DNA from: Pararhizobium capsulatum DSM 1112
Lineage (GTDB): Bacteria > Pseudomonadota > Alphaproteobacteria > Rhizobiales > Rhizobiaceae
Length of the DNA: 64,000 nt
Direction: 5' to 3'
Assembly (NCBI RefSeq): GCF_030814475.1
Contig: NZ_JAUSVF010000003.1
Span: 248,001-312,000 of the forward strand
Under the pieces are notes generated by a model. That model did no database searches. It had not been told where the DNA came from and saw nothing but the letters and a program-made list of their open reading frames with translations. The position numbers were made by a program, and so were the translations under genes. Below are positions 27,112-34,975 of the stretch, in pieces; position 1 is the stretch's first letter, and every line of letters starts with the position of its first letter.

Positions 27112-27628
27112 ATGGGAAATTCTACGCCGACGGTTGGCGTGTCATCGACCTTGCTATCCGATATGCCCGCCAATCACGCGGCGTTGCCAGTGTGGAATGC
27201 CGAGAACTGGTTTCATGAGGATTGGCCGGTCGGACAGAAAATCCGGTCGCTGCGCCGCACGCTGGGCGAAACTGCAGCACGATCTTCAATATGCTCCTGA
27301 CCTTATGTCCAGGAAGCGATGTTTGCCGAGAGTGAAGGTATGACCTTGGTGCCGCGCGGCATCAGCGGTAAGGGCAGCCTTGTCGAAACCAGCCTTCTGA
27401 AGGCCTTGGTCGATTTTCAGTTCGAGGTGCTGACGAGCTGCGTGGGTGCCGCGCCACGATAGCTACAGGGCTTTCCAGCAGGCGCCGTCCGACCGGATCA
27501 ATGAAGGTCTTCTGGCAAAGCAGCCATCGCCTGGGGTCATCAACGATCTCAACAGACTGTTCGTGGAGCTTCAAAACACCGTAACCGCCGGCGGAGGAGC
27601 CGGCTATCAAAGGGAGGAAATGATATGA
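27112..27628 (+). pseudogene. Decayed ORF(s), possibly MaoC-like, upstream of sugar ABC operon
   Basis: ATG 27112 has GGGAGGG in front and starts GNSTPTVGVSSTLLSDMPAN, continuing WFHEDWPVGQKIRSLRRTLG. The frame then breaks. Shifted pieces FNMLLT and [14 protein letters not shown] follow, resembling a MaoC-type dehydratase. Further on come [20 protein letters not shown] and, in another frame, INEGLLAKQPSPGVINDLNR, which I cannot place. The last frame runs into the binding-protein start (ATGA overlap at 27625-27628). Several indels are needed, so this is a degraded gene or two. Confidence 0.35.
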
Positions 27629-28815
27629 AGACAATAACACGCGGCCTGCTGGCCGCGACAGCGCTTCTGACCGCGACAACGGTCGTCCAGGCGCAGGATG
27701 CCGTGGCGACGGTCGTCCAAGGCCTGCCCGATATTCTGAAAGCCCAGTACGAGGGCGCCCCGCAGAAGGTGCTGCCATCCGCTTGGAACGATTTCAAGGC
27801 GCCGGCAAAGCCGTGGAAATGGTGCCACTCGGAATCCTATCAGGGCAATCCGTGGCGGGTCACGGTCACCACCGAACTGAAGCGTCTAGTCGACGGGCTG
27901 ATCGCCGATGGCACAGTTGAAAGTTTCGAGGTTTCCGATTCCAATAATGATGCCAGCCAGCAGATCAACCAAATCCGCGCCTTCATCGACAAGGGCTGCT
28001 CGATCATCACATCGATCCCTGGTTCCGCGACGGCGCTTGACGATGCGATCGATGCTGCGGCCAAAGCCGGAATTCCCTTCCTGACCGCTGCCGGTTCGGT
28101 CACCAGCCCGAATGCGATCAATGTCGATTCAAACTATGCGCGGTGGGGCTACGACATGATGAGCGCCATTGGCAAGGAATTGCCCGATGGCGGCAGCGTG
28201 CTTCTGGTCGAGGGCATTGCCGGTCATCCGATCGTCGTGCAGGAGCGCGAGGGCGGCGACAAGGCTCTGGCCGAGAATGCAAAGCTAAAAGTGGCGCGCA
28301 GCGTCAACGGCAACTGGACGGCGAACGTCACCAAGACGGTGGTCTTCCAAGCGATCGCCACCAATCCTGCGCCGATCGATGCCGTCTGGACCACGGGCAG
28401 CGAAAGCCGCGTGGTTGCCGAAGCCTTCGCGGAGGCCGGCCGCCCGGCCCCGATCATCACCGGTTCGCTGACCGGCGATGCCCTGGGATACTGGAAGGCC
28501 AATCCGGACAAGTACCGTTTCGAGGGCCATGCGCTCTTGCCGCATTGGACGGCACAGACGTTGTTTCGCATCGGTGCGCGCATCCTCGACGGGCAGACGC
28601 CGAAGCTGAACACGCTGATGATCCCGATCCCCACCATCCACAATGCCGATCTGGGAAGCTGGTACAAGGACTGCATGACGCCGGATTCGGTATCGGTATT
28701 CCCGATTCCGCCAAAGGATCCGATGCCCGAAGAGTGGTTGGACGCCTATTTCAACGGCGCCAAGCCGACGCCGGGCTGGGATTATGCAAAGGTGCCCGAC
28801 GCCTGCGCTAAATAG
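27625..28815 (+). CDS. Sugar ABC transporter periplasmic binding protein
   Basis: 396 residues; GGGAGG ribosome site; signal peptide TITRGLLAATALLTATTVVQ, cut after AQA. It has the two-lobed periplasmic-binding fold of the ribose type (Peripla_BP_4): VTVTTELKRLVDGLIADGTV, DNNDA-like SDSNNDASQQINQIRAFID, GCSIITSIPGSATALDDAID, then VLLVEGIAGHPIVVQEREGG and IDAVWTTGSE. It is longer than RbsB (about 296). It is the first gene of an operon with a split ATPase and two permeases. The sugar is not evident; relatives are annotated broadly as monosaccharide binders. Confidence 0.88.
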   Translation: MKTITRGLLAATALLTATTVVQAQDAVATVVQGLPDILKAQYEGAPQKVLPSAWNDFKAPAKPWKWCHSESYQGNPWRVTVTTELKRLVDGLIADGTVESFEVSDSNNDASQQINQIRAFIDKGCSIITSIPGSATALDDAIDAAAKAGIPFLTAAGSVTSPNAINVDSNYARWGYDMMSAIGKELPDGGSVLLVEGIAGHPIVVQEREGGDKALAENAKLKVARSVNGNWTANVTKTVVFQAIATNPAPIDAVWTTGSESRVVAEAFAEAGRPAPIITGSLTGDALGYWKANPDKYRFEGHALLPHWTAQTLFRIGARILDGQTPKLNTLMIPIPTIHNADLGSWYKDCMTPDSVSVFPIPPKDPMPEEWLDAYFNGAKPTPGWDYAKVPDACAK

Positions 28816-28861
28816 CCGGCTATGGAATGGGCGACCCTTGAGATCAGGTGCGGTTGCAGCT

Positions 28862-28920
28862 TCGTCCTTCTCCCCGCTACGGGGAGAAGGTGCCCGAAAG
28901 GGCGGATGAGGGGCCGCCCT
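28862..28920. repeat. RIME-like rhizobial intergenic palindromic element
   Basis: The stem CCTTCTCCCC (28866-28875) pairs with GGGGAGAAGG (28881-28890), followed by TGCCCGAAAGGGCGGATGAG. This is the typical form of RIME-type mosaic repeats of Rhizobiaceae. It sits between the binding-protein and ATPase genes and can fold in the mRNA, probably lowering downstream expression. Confidence 0.8.
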
Positions 28921-28982
28921 GCACTCTCAGAATGGTCGTCCCTTCGAGCCGTTCGACTTCCATTTCACCTCAGAGACTGACA

Positions 28983-29720
28983 ATGCTCGAAATCAACACT
29001 TTGTCGAAAAGATACGGCGAGACGGTGGCCCTTGCGGGCGCAACGATCGCGTTTCGGGCCGGTACGATCCACACGATTCTGGGTGAGAACGGCTCCGGCA
29101 AGAGCACGCTTGTCAAGCTCCTGTCCGGCATCGTTCAGCCGGACGGCGGCACAATGACGCTCGACGGGCATGCGTTTTCCGGTGCGCGGCCAGCCGATTT
29201 CCAGTCCGCTGGTTTCGCGACGGTGTTTCAGGAGGTGCTGATCGCGCCGGACCGCAGCGTCACCGACAATATTCTTCTGGGGCTCGACGGCCTCATTCAC
29301 CGCAGGATTCCCCGCGACAGGCGGCGCGAAACCGCAGCCGCCGCTTTGGCGCGATTTGCGGTGAGCGAGGTGCCGCTGGATATCCCCGCCGGCAAACTGC
29401 CTTTGGCAACGCAGCAACTCGTCGTGCTTGCGCGCGCCCTTGTGCGCCGGCCACGGGTGCTGATCCTCGACGAGGTGACGGCGGCGCTGGACTATGCTGA
29501 CCGCGAATCGGTGTTTTCGCTGATGCGCCAGCTGGCCGACGAGGGTTCCCTGCTGCTCTTCATCACCCACCGGATGGACGAGGTGATGGCCTTGTCCGAC
29601 CGCGTCTCCATCCTGCGCAGCGGGCGCGTCGTTGCAACTGAGGAACGCGGCATCTCGACGCCCTCCGAACTCCTGCGGGCCATGGCGCCCCAGACGGCAG
29701 CGGAGCTTCATTATGCCTGA
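28983..29720 (+). CDS. Sugar ABC ATPase, first nucleotide-binding domain
   Basis: 245 residues from ATG 28983. Walker A is GENGSGKST at about residues 36-44. The signature region is degenerate (KLPLATQQLVVLARAL), and Walker B is RVLILDEVTAAL, then THRMDEVM. This equals the N-terminal half of RbsA-type ATPases, which are normally single 500-residue proteins with two such domains. Here the second half is a separate gene that starts inside this one (ATG 29713, stop 29718-29720). The pair should form a heterodimer that powers the sugar permease. The split may be old, since both halves keep their motifs. Confidence 0.87.
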   Translation: MLEINTLSKRYGETVALAGATIAFRAGTIHTILGENGSGKSTLVKLLSGIVQPDGGTMTLDGHAFSGARPADFQSAGFATVFQEVLIAPDRSVTDNILLGLDGLIHRRIPRDRRRETAAAALARFAVSEVPLDIPAGKLPLATQQLVVLARALVRRPRVLILDEVTAALDYADRESVFSLMRQLADEGSLLLFITHRMDEVMALSDRVSILRSGRVVATEERGISTPSELLRAMAPQTAAELHYA

Positions 29721-30471
29721 CCATTCGACGCTCTCGTCTCTTTTGCTGCATTCGCGCGACCTCGCGTTGCGGCATGATGCGCACCCCTTTTCGCAAACCA
29801 TACGCCCCGGTGAAATCGTCGGCCTTGCCGGTCTCGACGGTCATGGGCAGGAACGGTTTCTCGAAATCATGGCAGGGCTGAAAAAGCCGGCCCAAGGCAC
29901 GATCTGCCTCGGTGGACCTAACGCGGAAATCCGGATCAGCGACTTCCGCATGGCGGTCGCCAACGGCATCGCCTATCTGCCGCGCGACCGGCGGGCGACC
30001 GGCATTTTCCCGATGCAGTCCGTTCTCGACAATTTCGCCATTTCGACGGTCGGGCGCGATGCGCGCTTCGGCCTCATCAGCGCCGCCAGCCGGTTGCGGC
30101 GCTATCAGTCCTATCGCGACAGGCTGTCGATTTCGGCGCCCCGGCCGGATGCGGCAATCACCACCTTGTCGGGCGGCAACCAGCAGAAGGTGCTTCTCGC
30201 CCGGGCCTTAGCGCTCGAGCCGCGTCTGCTTCTGCTAAACGACCCCACCCGCGGCGTCGATGTCGCCACACGCCATGTTCTCTACGACGTGTTTCGCGGG
30301 TTGGCCGCAGAAGGAATGGCGCTGGTGGTCCTCTCCAGCGAAATCGAGGAAATCCTGCTCCTCTGCCACCGCGTGCTAGTGTTTAGGGATCATGGGTTGA
30401 CGGCGGAAATGACGGGGGCGGCGATGAATACAGAGAGTGTGATCTCAGCGATGTTCGGACGTGCGGCATGA
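29713..30471 (+). CDS. Sugar ABC ATPase, second nucleotide-binding domain
   Basis: 252 residues, overlapping the previous gene by 8 nt. It equals the C-terminal half of RbsA-type ATPases: IVGLAGLDGHGQERFLEIMA with the usual degenerate Walker A, PRDRRATGIFPMQSVLDNFA, the canonical signature LSGGNQQKVLLARAL, Walker B LLLLNDPTRGVDVATRHVLY and SSEIEEILLLCHRVLVF. The aspartate after the ND of Walker B is in the expected place. Its stop overlaps the start of the first permease gene (ATG 30468). Confidence 0.87.
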   Translation: MPDHSTLSSLLLHSRDLALRHDAHPFSQTIRPGEIVGLAGLDGHGQERFLEIMAGLKKPAQGTICLGGPNAEIRISDFRMAVANGIAYLPRDRRATGIFPMQSVLDNFAISTVGRDARFGLISAASRLRRYQSYRDRLSISAPRPDAAITTLSGGNQQKVLLARALALEPRLLLLNDPTRGVDVATRHVLYDVFRGLAAEGMALVVLSSEIEEILLLCHRVLVFRDHGLTAEMTGAAMNTESVISAMFGRAA

Positions 30472-31430
30472 GCGGCGCGGGCATGTCTTCCAGGCTCGGC
30501 GGACTGTTTCGCAACACCGGGTTTGCGATCGTTTTGCTGATCGTTCTCCTGGTCGTCAATCTCGTTCTCAGTCCGGCCCGGTTCCATCCAGCGGCCTGGG
30601 GCGCCCTGATCGGACTATCCGCCCCCCTGATCGGCGCTGCGGCCGCGTCGGCGCCGGTCATTATCGCCGGTCGCGGCGGCATCGATATTTCCGTCGGGCC
30701 GCTGATGGGCTTCGTCAACGCGATGGTCATCCAGGTTCTGTTCCTGAAAGCGGGAGTCTCCTCGCCCATTTTTCTCGTTCCGGCCGCATTGCTGATCGGC
30801 GGGGCCGTCGGCGCGGTCAATGGTTTCCTTGCGACGATCGTTCGCATCCAGCCAATCGTGGCGACGCTCGGAACCTATCTCGTCCTGACCGGCGTGACGC
30901 TTACGATCCTGCCGGCGCCGATCGGGCCCGCGCCTGGCTGGCTGAAGGCGATGGCCGGCACATGGTCGGCACTGCCCCTGATCGCACTGTTTGCGGCTTG
31001 GTGGATCATCCGGCGTTTGCCCTATTACGACCAGTTAATGGCGATCGGCAGCGACGACCGCGCGGCCTATACCGCCGGCATCGACGTGACGAAAGTCCGG
31101 TTCATCGCCTATGTGATGACAGGCTTGTTCGCCGCCGTCGCCGGCCTGATGCTGACGGCGCTCATCGGTTCTGCCGATCCCAACATCGGGCAGGCCTATA
31201 CGCTGATCGCAATTGCCGCCGTCGCGCTGGGTGGGGTCAGCCTGGCCGGGGGACGCGGCGGACTTGTTGGGGCCGCCATCGGCGCTATCGACATTTTCCT
31301 GCTGCAAAGCGTGCTGACATCTTTCAATGTTTCGACCTACGTGCTGCAGATCACCTATGGCGCCATTCTGGTCGCGGCGGTGATCCTGACGGCCGTGCAG
31401 GAACGGTCCTTCAGACCCGAGGAGATTTGA
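30468..31430 (+). CDS. Sugar ABC permease (ribose type) 1
   Basis: 320 residues with eight or nine membrane helices of the BPD_transp_2 family: ASAPVIIAGRGGIDISVGPL, IQPIVATLGTYLVLTGVTLT, IAIAAVALGGVSLAGGRGGL. The GGIDISVG and ALGGVSLAGGRG segments are the standard signature positions. It overlaps the preceding ATPase gene by 4 nt and the second permease follows directly, so translation is coupled. It forms one half of the inner-membrane channel. Confidence 0.88.
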   Translation: MSGAGMSSRLGGLFRNTGFAIVLLIVLLVVNLVLSPARFHPAAWGALIGLSAPLIGAAAASAPVIIAGRGGIDISVGPLMGFVNAMVIQVLFLKAGVSSPIFLVPAALLIGGAVGAVNGFLATIVRIQPIVATLGTYLVLTGVTLTILPAPIGPAPGWLKAMAGTWSALPLIALFAAWWIIRRLPYYDQLMAIGSDDRAAYTAGIDVTKVRFIAYVMTGLFAAVAGLMLTALIGSADPNIGQAYTLIAIAAVALGGVSLAGGRGGLVGAAIGAIDIFLLQSVLTSFNVSTYVLQITYGAILVAAVILTAVQERSFRPEEI

Positions 31431-31431
31431 C

Positions 31432-32403
31432 ATGGAGATCATGCCGCGACTGTTTGCCAGCACCAATGGCCGCGTCCTGGCCGCCTTCCTGATCGCGGCC
31501 GTTCTGCACCTGATCGGAACGCTGACAATTCCCGGCTATTCCTCTCCCTTCGCCATCCGGGCGATGCTGGTCATTGCCTCGCTGCTTGCCGTCGCCTCGA
31601 TCGGGCAGACTTTGGTCGTCATTCTGGGCGGTATCGACCTGTCGATCCCGTTTATCATCGGTTTCGCCAACGTGGTGGCGGCCCAACTTTACGGCAACGG
31701 ATGGAATTTCGCAGTCGTCTGCCTGTTCGTTCTGGTCCTTGCCATGCTGGTCGGGGCCCTCAATGGCTATATCGCGCGGCGACTCGATATCCATCCGCTG
31801 ATCGTAACGCTCGGCACGGGCATGATCGTGCAGGGATGCGTGTTGCTCTGGACGAAGGGGTTTCCTTCGGGGTCGGCGCCCCCCGAGGTCTCGGCCTTCG
31901 TGTCCATCGGCGGCTCGGTCGGGCCGTTTCCGTTTCCCTGGGTGGTTCCCAGTCTCGTTGTCCTATCTGCGATGATCATTCTGCTTCTGGCCCGAACGCC
32001 TTATGGGCGAAGACTTTACGCGCTCGGCAGCAATCCGGGTGCGGCACCGCTGGCGCTGATCAACCCGGTGAAGATGTGGATGCTGACATTTTCGCTGAGC
32101 GCACTGTCTGCCGCCGTCACGGGCATCCTGCTACTCGGCTTTACCGGTTCGGCGTATGGCGATGTCGGGCAACCCTACCTATTCCAGACGATTGCGGCGG
32201 TCGTGGTTGGCGGCGCGGCGCTGGTCGGCGGTCGGGGCAGCTACCTCGGCACCCTGGCCGGCGTGCTGGTCCTAACCGAGATCAACACGTTGCTGATCGG
32301 GCTAGGCTTTCAACCGGCCGCCGTACAAGCGTCGCTCGGAGTCATCATCGTGCTGCTCGTTTCCATTTACGGCCGCGAGCGCCATGTGAGCGCCACTATT
32401 TAG
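31432..32403 (+). CDS. Sugar ABC permease (ribose type) 2
   Basis: 323 residues, one base after the previous stop, with a GGAG ribosome site in the end of the first permease. Same family: TLVVILGGIDLSIPFIIGFA, IHPLIVTLGTGMIVQGCVLL, AAVVVGGAALVGGRGSYLGT. It is the last gene of the operon. Its stop overlaps the stop of a convergent amidohydrolase fragment (32400-32402), so part of the original 3' neighbourhood has been deleted. Confidence 0.88.
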   Translation: MEIMPRLFASTNGRVLAAFLIAAVLHLIGTLTIPGYSSPFAIRAMLVIASLLAVASIGQTLVVILGGIDLSIPFIIGFANVVAAQLYGNGWNFAVVCLFVLVLAMLVGALNGYIARRLDIHPLIVTLGTGMIVQGCVLLWTKGFPSGSAPPEVSAFVSIGGSVGPFPFPWVVPSLVVLSAMIILLLARTPYGRRLYALGSNPGAAPLALINPVKMWMLTFSLSALSAAVTGILLLGFTGSAYGDVGQPYLFQTIAAVVVGGAALVGGRGSYLGTLAGVLVLTEINTLLIGLGFQPAAVQASLGVIIVLLVSIYGRERHVSATI

Positions 32404-32590
32404 GCAGTCGGAAGATTCCGGAGCCTGATTGCCTTGCCGGAAAGCAGGGAATTGCGCTCATCGAGGCTGCTGCCGGCCAGAAGCAAATGCGTCGCGGCGA
32501 CCAAGGTCGTGAGGCCTCCGCCCAGCGTACAGTTCGGCCAGTCGCTGCCCCAGACCACGCGGTTCCGCCGAAGGCACCGGTCGTGTGTTT
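32400..32590 (-). pseudogene. Amidohydrolase (PDC-hydrolase-like) C-terminal fragment
   Basis: About 60 residues in one minus frame: NRVVWGSDWPNCTLGGGLTT, then LVAATHLLLAGSSLDERNSL and SGKAIRLRNLPTA. The VVWGSDWPNC motif with the metal-site Asp is the hallmark of TIM-barrel amidohydrolases of the 2-pyrone-4,6-dicarboxylate hydrolase/L-rhamnonolactonase group. Everything before this motif is missing. Such lactonases often sit beside sugar operons, so it may have belonged to the sugar pathway upstream. Confidence 0.65.
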
Positions 32591-32746
32591 ACTCATTAGG
32601 ACGGATGGTCTCCGTCGTCCAGGTTTGCGAACCAGCATAGGCGACGACGTCGGAGATCTTGGCGACCAGATTCGGCCGCCCGGACAAGGCGCTTATCTGT
32701 CAACTCAGGCACCTGCGCCGGTCACGGCTTTCCACTGCGCCATTGC

Positions 32747-32806
32747 TGTCAAGCGAAGCAAAGAATTGACCCCTTGGAAGTGCGGCCGAATTGAAGAACT
32801 GACCCC
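32747..32806. repeat. IS21-like terminal repeats
   Basis: TGTCAAGC at 32747 is followed by AAGAATTGACCCC (32761-32773) and AAGAACTGACCCC (32794-32806), two near-identical 13-mers 33 bp apart. Ends of IS21-family elements carry multiple short repeats of this type. No istA/istB gene is left beside it. Confidence 0.4.
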
Positions 32807-33009
32807 GACATTGATTTGCGGTTTCGTTTGTTTCAAGAGCCGCTGCGGAGTGCTGAGAAGACCGAGATGAAACCTTGCAAGCCGCCGACAGATCGAAATC
32901 CCTGCATCATCCGTTCTCTTATTCGAAGTGGCACGAGAGAATTCTCCGCATGATTGTTTGGGCCCTTGCGTGATCGATGTTCGACTGCGGCATCACGTCC
33001 GTTTTTGCC

Positions 33010-33247
33010 CCTCCCTACGAGCGCAGTTTGTCGGTAGCGATGCGTTCGGCGTCAGGCCTTGCTTCTTCAACAGTCTGACCAGCAATCGCTTGGCACCTTT
33101 GGTATCGCGGCGGGCTTGAACGATCTCGTCGAGGACGTAACCGTCCTGGCCAACGGCACGCCAAAGCCAGCGCTTTCGGCCACCGATGGAAATCACGACC
33201 TCGTCCAAATGCCAGATATCCTTTCGCGACTGCTTCTTTCTGCGCAA
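33010..33247 (-). pseudogene. IS6-family transposase, central/C-terminal fragment
   Basis: The frame from 33247 reads LRRKKQSRKDIWHLDEVVIS, then IGGRKRWLWRAVGQDGYVLD and EIVQARRDTKGAKRLLVRLL, the DDE core of IS6 (IS26-like) transposases with the first Asp in HLDE and the second in the QDG-Y strand. A frameshift after QGLTP moves the rest (ERIATDKLRS) to another frame, and the sequence ends. The missing N-terminal half, ending exactly where this part begins, is found at 40696-40878 on the same strand. Confidence 0.72.
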
Positions 33248-33254
33248 CGATCAC

Positions 33255-33810
33255 GAAAGCCGCCCCATGGTTTGCAGACCAAAAATGTAATGGCTCAATG
33301 GCTCAATGGCTCAACGCTATGAAACCGCACTCGCCGCCTGGATGCTTCACAATTCCTCGTGCTCCCTTCCCTGACGTCGAGTTCGCGCGCAACGCCTGTT
33401 GCAGTTCAAGCTGACGCGTCGCGGACGAAATCCACTTAGGGTGTGGGTTTTAGACGGAGTCGGAAGGGCGCGCAGCGTTGCTTTTGCGGAGTTTACTCCC
33501 ACATTCGGTCGGACTTGCCACGGGTTGCATGCCTTAACGAGGAACGAACTGCAGACCCGCGAACTCAATCGGTGTGGTCATAACGACCAATTATGGAACT
33601 TTGGCGCAGTCGCAGCAACGTTGAAGATCTTGTTTGTCGTGGAATCGCGACGCCCCACTCTGCATAAATGAAACTGCGGGAGATTGCAGTCAGTCGGCAT
33701 AACGCCTGGGCGCATCATCACGATTCCTGTTTCGGCAAGTAAACTGAGCCAGCCAAAATGAGGGGCAAAGTCGGGCTGGCCCTGCTGTCGGATGAACGCT
33801 GCGACCCAAT
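33255..33810. other. No gene recognised; left end of the 7.4 kb segment
   Basis: About 550 bp without a recognisable gene. It has a 9-bp tandem repeat (AATGGCTCA three times, about 33289-33315) and the 20-bp repeat at 33580-33599. The short ORFs on both strands match nothing I know. Confidence 0.45.
33580..33599 (+). repeat. 20-bp repeat ATAACGACCAATTATGGAAC, copy 1
   Basis: Identical over 20 bases to 53678-53697, and similar to AATTATGGAACT at 19661-19672. All copies lie in relic-rich intergenic DNA, on the same strand. It may be the tip of a lost mobile element. Confidence 0.6.
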
Positions 33811-33846
33811 ATCAACATTCTGTTGCAATCAAAACATTATGTTGAT
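33811..33846. promoter_or_regulatory. Inverted repeat ATCAACAT...ATGTTGAT before amino acid operon
   Basis: Perfect 8-base arms at 33811-33818 and 33839-33846 with a 20-nt AT-rich spacer, 40 bp before the binding-protein start. Further CTGTTG/CAAAACA-like half-sites lie inside. It is a good candidate operator; the YheO-type regulator at the end of the operon is the nearest candidate. Confidence 0.5.
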
Positions 33847-33886
33847 ATTCCATCGGCGTTGGAGAGATCATCCGGGGGAGTGAATA

Positions 33887-34912
33887 ATGAAGTTCTCTAT
33901 AATGGGCCTCGTGACCGCGGCCTTTATGGCTAGCGCAAGCGTAGCCTCGGCGGAGGAGACACTAGCGTTGACATCGAAGACGCTCGATGCCGTCAAGGCG
34001 CGAGGTCAGCTGTCCTGCGGCGTCATCGGCGTTAGCCCAGGTTTCTCGCTGCCCGATAGCCAGGGTGTGATGCGCGGCATCGATGCCGATCAGTGCAGAG
34101 CGGTCGCCGCGGCCACGCTCGGTGATGCCGAGAAGGTCAAATGGGTCGTACTTACCCCGCAACAGCGTTTCACTGCGCTCCAGTCCGGCGAAGTCGACGT
34201 GGTCTACGCGAACGTGACGTGGACGATGACCCGGGAAAGCCAGCTCGGCCTCCAATTCCCGAATATCTACTACTACGATGGCATCGGCTTCATGGTGAAG
34301 AAGTCGCTCGGCGTCACAAATGCATCCGGACTCGATGGCGGCAGCCTCTGCATGCTGACGGGCGGCACGACCGAACTTTCGGTGCAGGAATATTTCTCGC
34401 TTCACAAGCTAACCTACACGCCCGTCCTGTTCTCGGAAGGCGAAGAGGCCCGCAAGGCACTGCTTGCAGACCGCTGTGATGCCTATGTCTCGGATGTCTC
34501 TGACCTCGCGGCTTCGAAGGCAGCGCGTGGCGATGCTGGAAACGACCTGCTCATTCTACCGGAACGCATCACTGCAGAGCCTTTGGGCGGTGTCGTGCGT
34601 AAGGGCGACCAAAGATGGTTCGACATCGTTCGCTGGACGCATTACACGATGGTAAATGCCGAAGTGCTGGGTATCGACAGCAAGAACCTCGAAAAGGCGC
34701 TTGCGTCGGAAAATCCCGCCGTCCAACGCTTCCTCGGCCTTGAGGGAGAACTCGGCCAAACGCTAGGCCTGGCGAATGATTTCACCCAGAAGGTGATCAA
34801 GCAGGTCGGCAACTTCGGCGAGGTCTGGGACCGCAACATCGTGGGCGTCGATCGAGGCATGAACAACGTCTGGACCAAGGGCGGTCTACAGTATTCACCG
34901 CCATTTCGTTGA
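33887..34912 (+). CDS. Amino acid ABC transporter binding protein (AapJ-like)
   Basis: 341 residues with a signal peptide (MGLVTAAFMASASVASA). It matches the AapJ/general L-amino acid binding group: TLDAVKARGQLSCGVIGVSP, GFSLPDSQGVMRGIDADQCR, VVLTPQQRFTALQSGEVDVV, WTMTRESQLGLQFPNIYYYD, then CMLTGGTTELSVQEYF and NIVGVDRGMNNVWTKGGLQY at the end. It delivers amino acids to the two permeases that follow. GGGGGAG ribosome site. A strong hairpin lies directly after it. Confidence 0.9.
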   Translation: MKFSIMGLVTAAFMASASVASAEETLALTSKTLDAVKARGQLSCGVIGVSPGFSLPDSQGVMRGIDADQCRAVAAATLGDAEKVKWVVLTPQQRFTALQSGEVDVVYANVTWTMTRESQLGLQFPNIYYYDGIGFMVKKSLGVTNASGLDGGSLCMLTGGTTELSVQEYFSLHKLTYTPVLFSEGEEARKALLADRCDAYVSDVSDLAASKAARGDAGNDLLILPERITAEPLGGVVRKGDQRWFDIVRWTHYTMVNAEVLGIDSKNLEKALASENPAVQRFLGLEGELGQTLGLANDFTQKVIKQVGNFGEVWDRNIVGVDRGMNNVWTKGGLQYSPPFR

Positions 34913-34920
34913 GTTGAATG

Positions 34921-34946
34921 GGTGGCGCGGCCTTCGCCGCGCCACC
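34921..34946 (+). terminator. Intercistronic hairpin after the binding-protein gene
   Basis: GGTGGCGCGGC (34921-34931) and GCCGCGCCACC (34936-34946) form an 11-bp perfect stem with a CTTC tetraloop, followed by ACCTTTTCC. It probably stabilises or attenuates the mRNA so that the binding protein is made in excess over the permeases. Confidence 0.65.
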
Positions 34947-34975
34947 ACCTTTTCCGATCCACCGAAGCTGGCGAC

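Noticed and set aside
30461-31492. 343-residue plus-strand ORF overlapping the first sugar permease
   Set aside because: It is an out-of-frame reading of the permease gene, Arg/Gly/Asp-rich with no fold signature; the permease frame has clear family motifs.
31701-32870. 389-residue plus-strand ORF extending past the second permease
   Set aside because: Shifted frame of the permease that runs on through the debris; no domain recognised.
33289-33315. AATGGCTCA repeated three times as a possible satellite or CRISPR-like array
   Set aside because: Only three contiguous copies without spacers; probably a replication-slippage tract.
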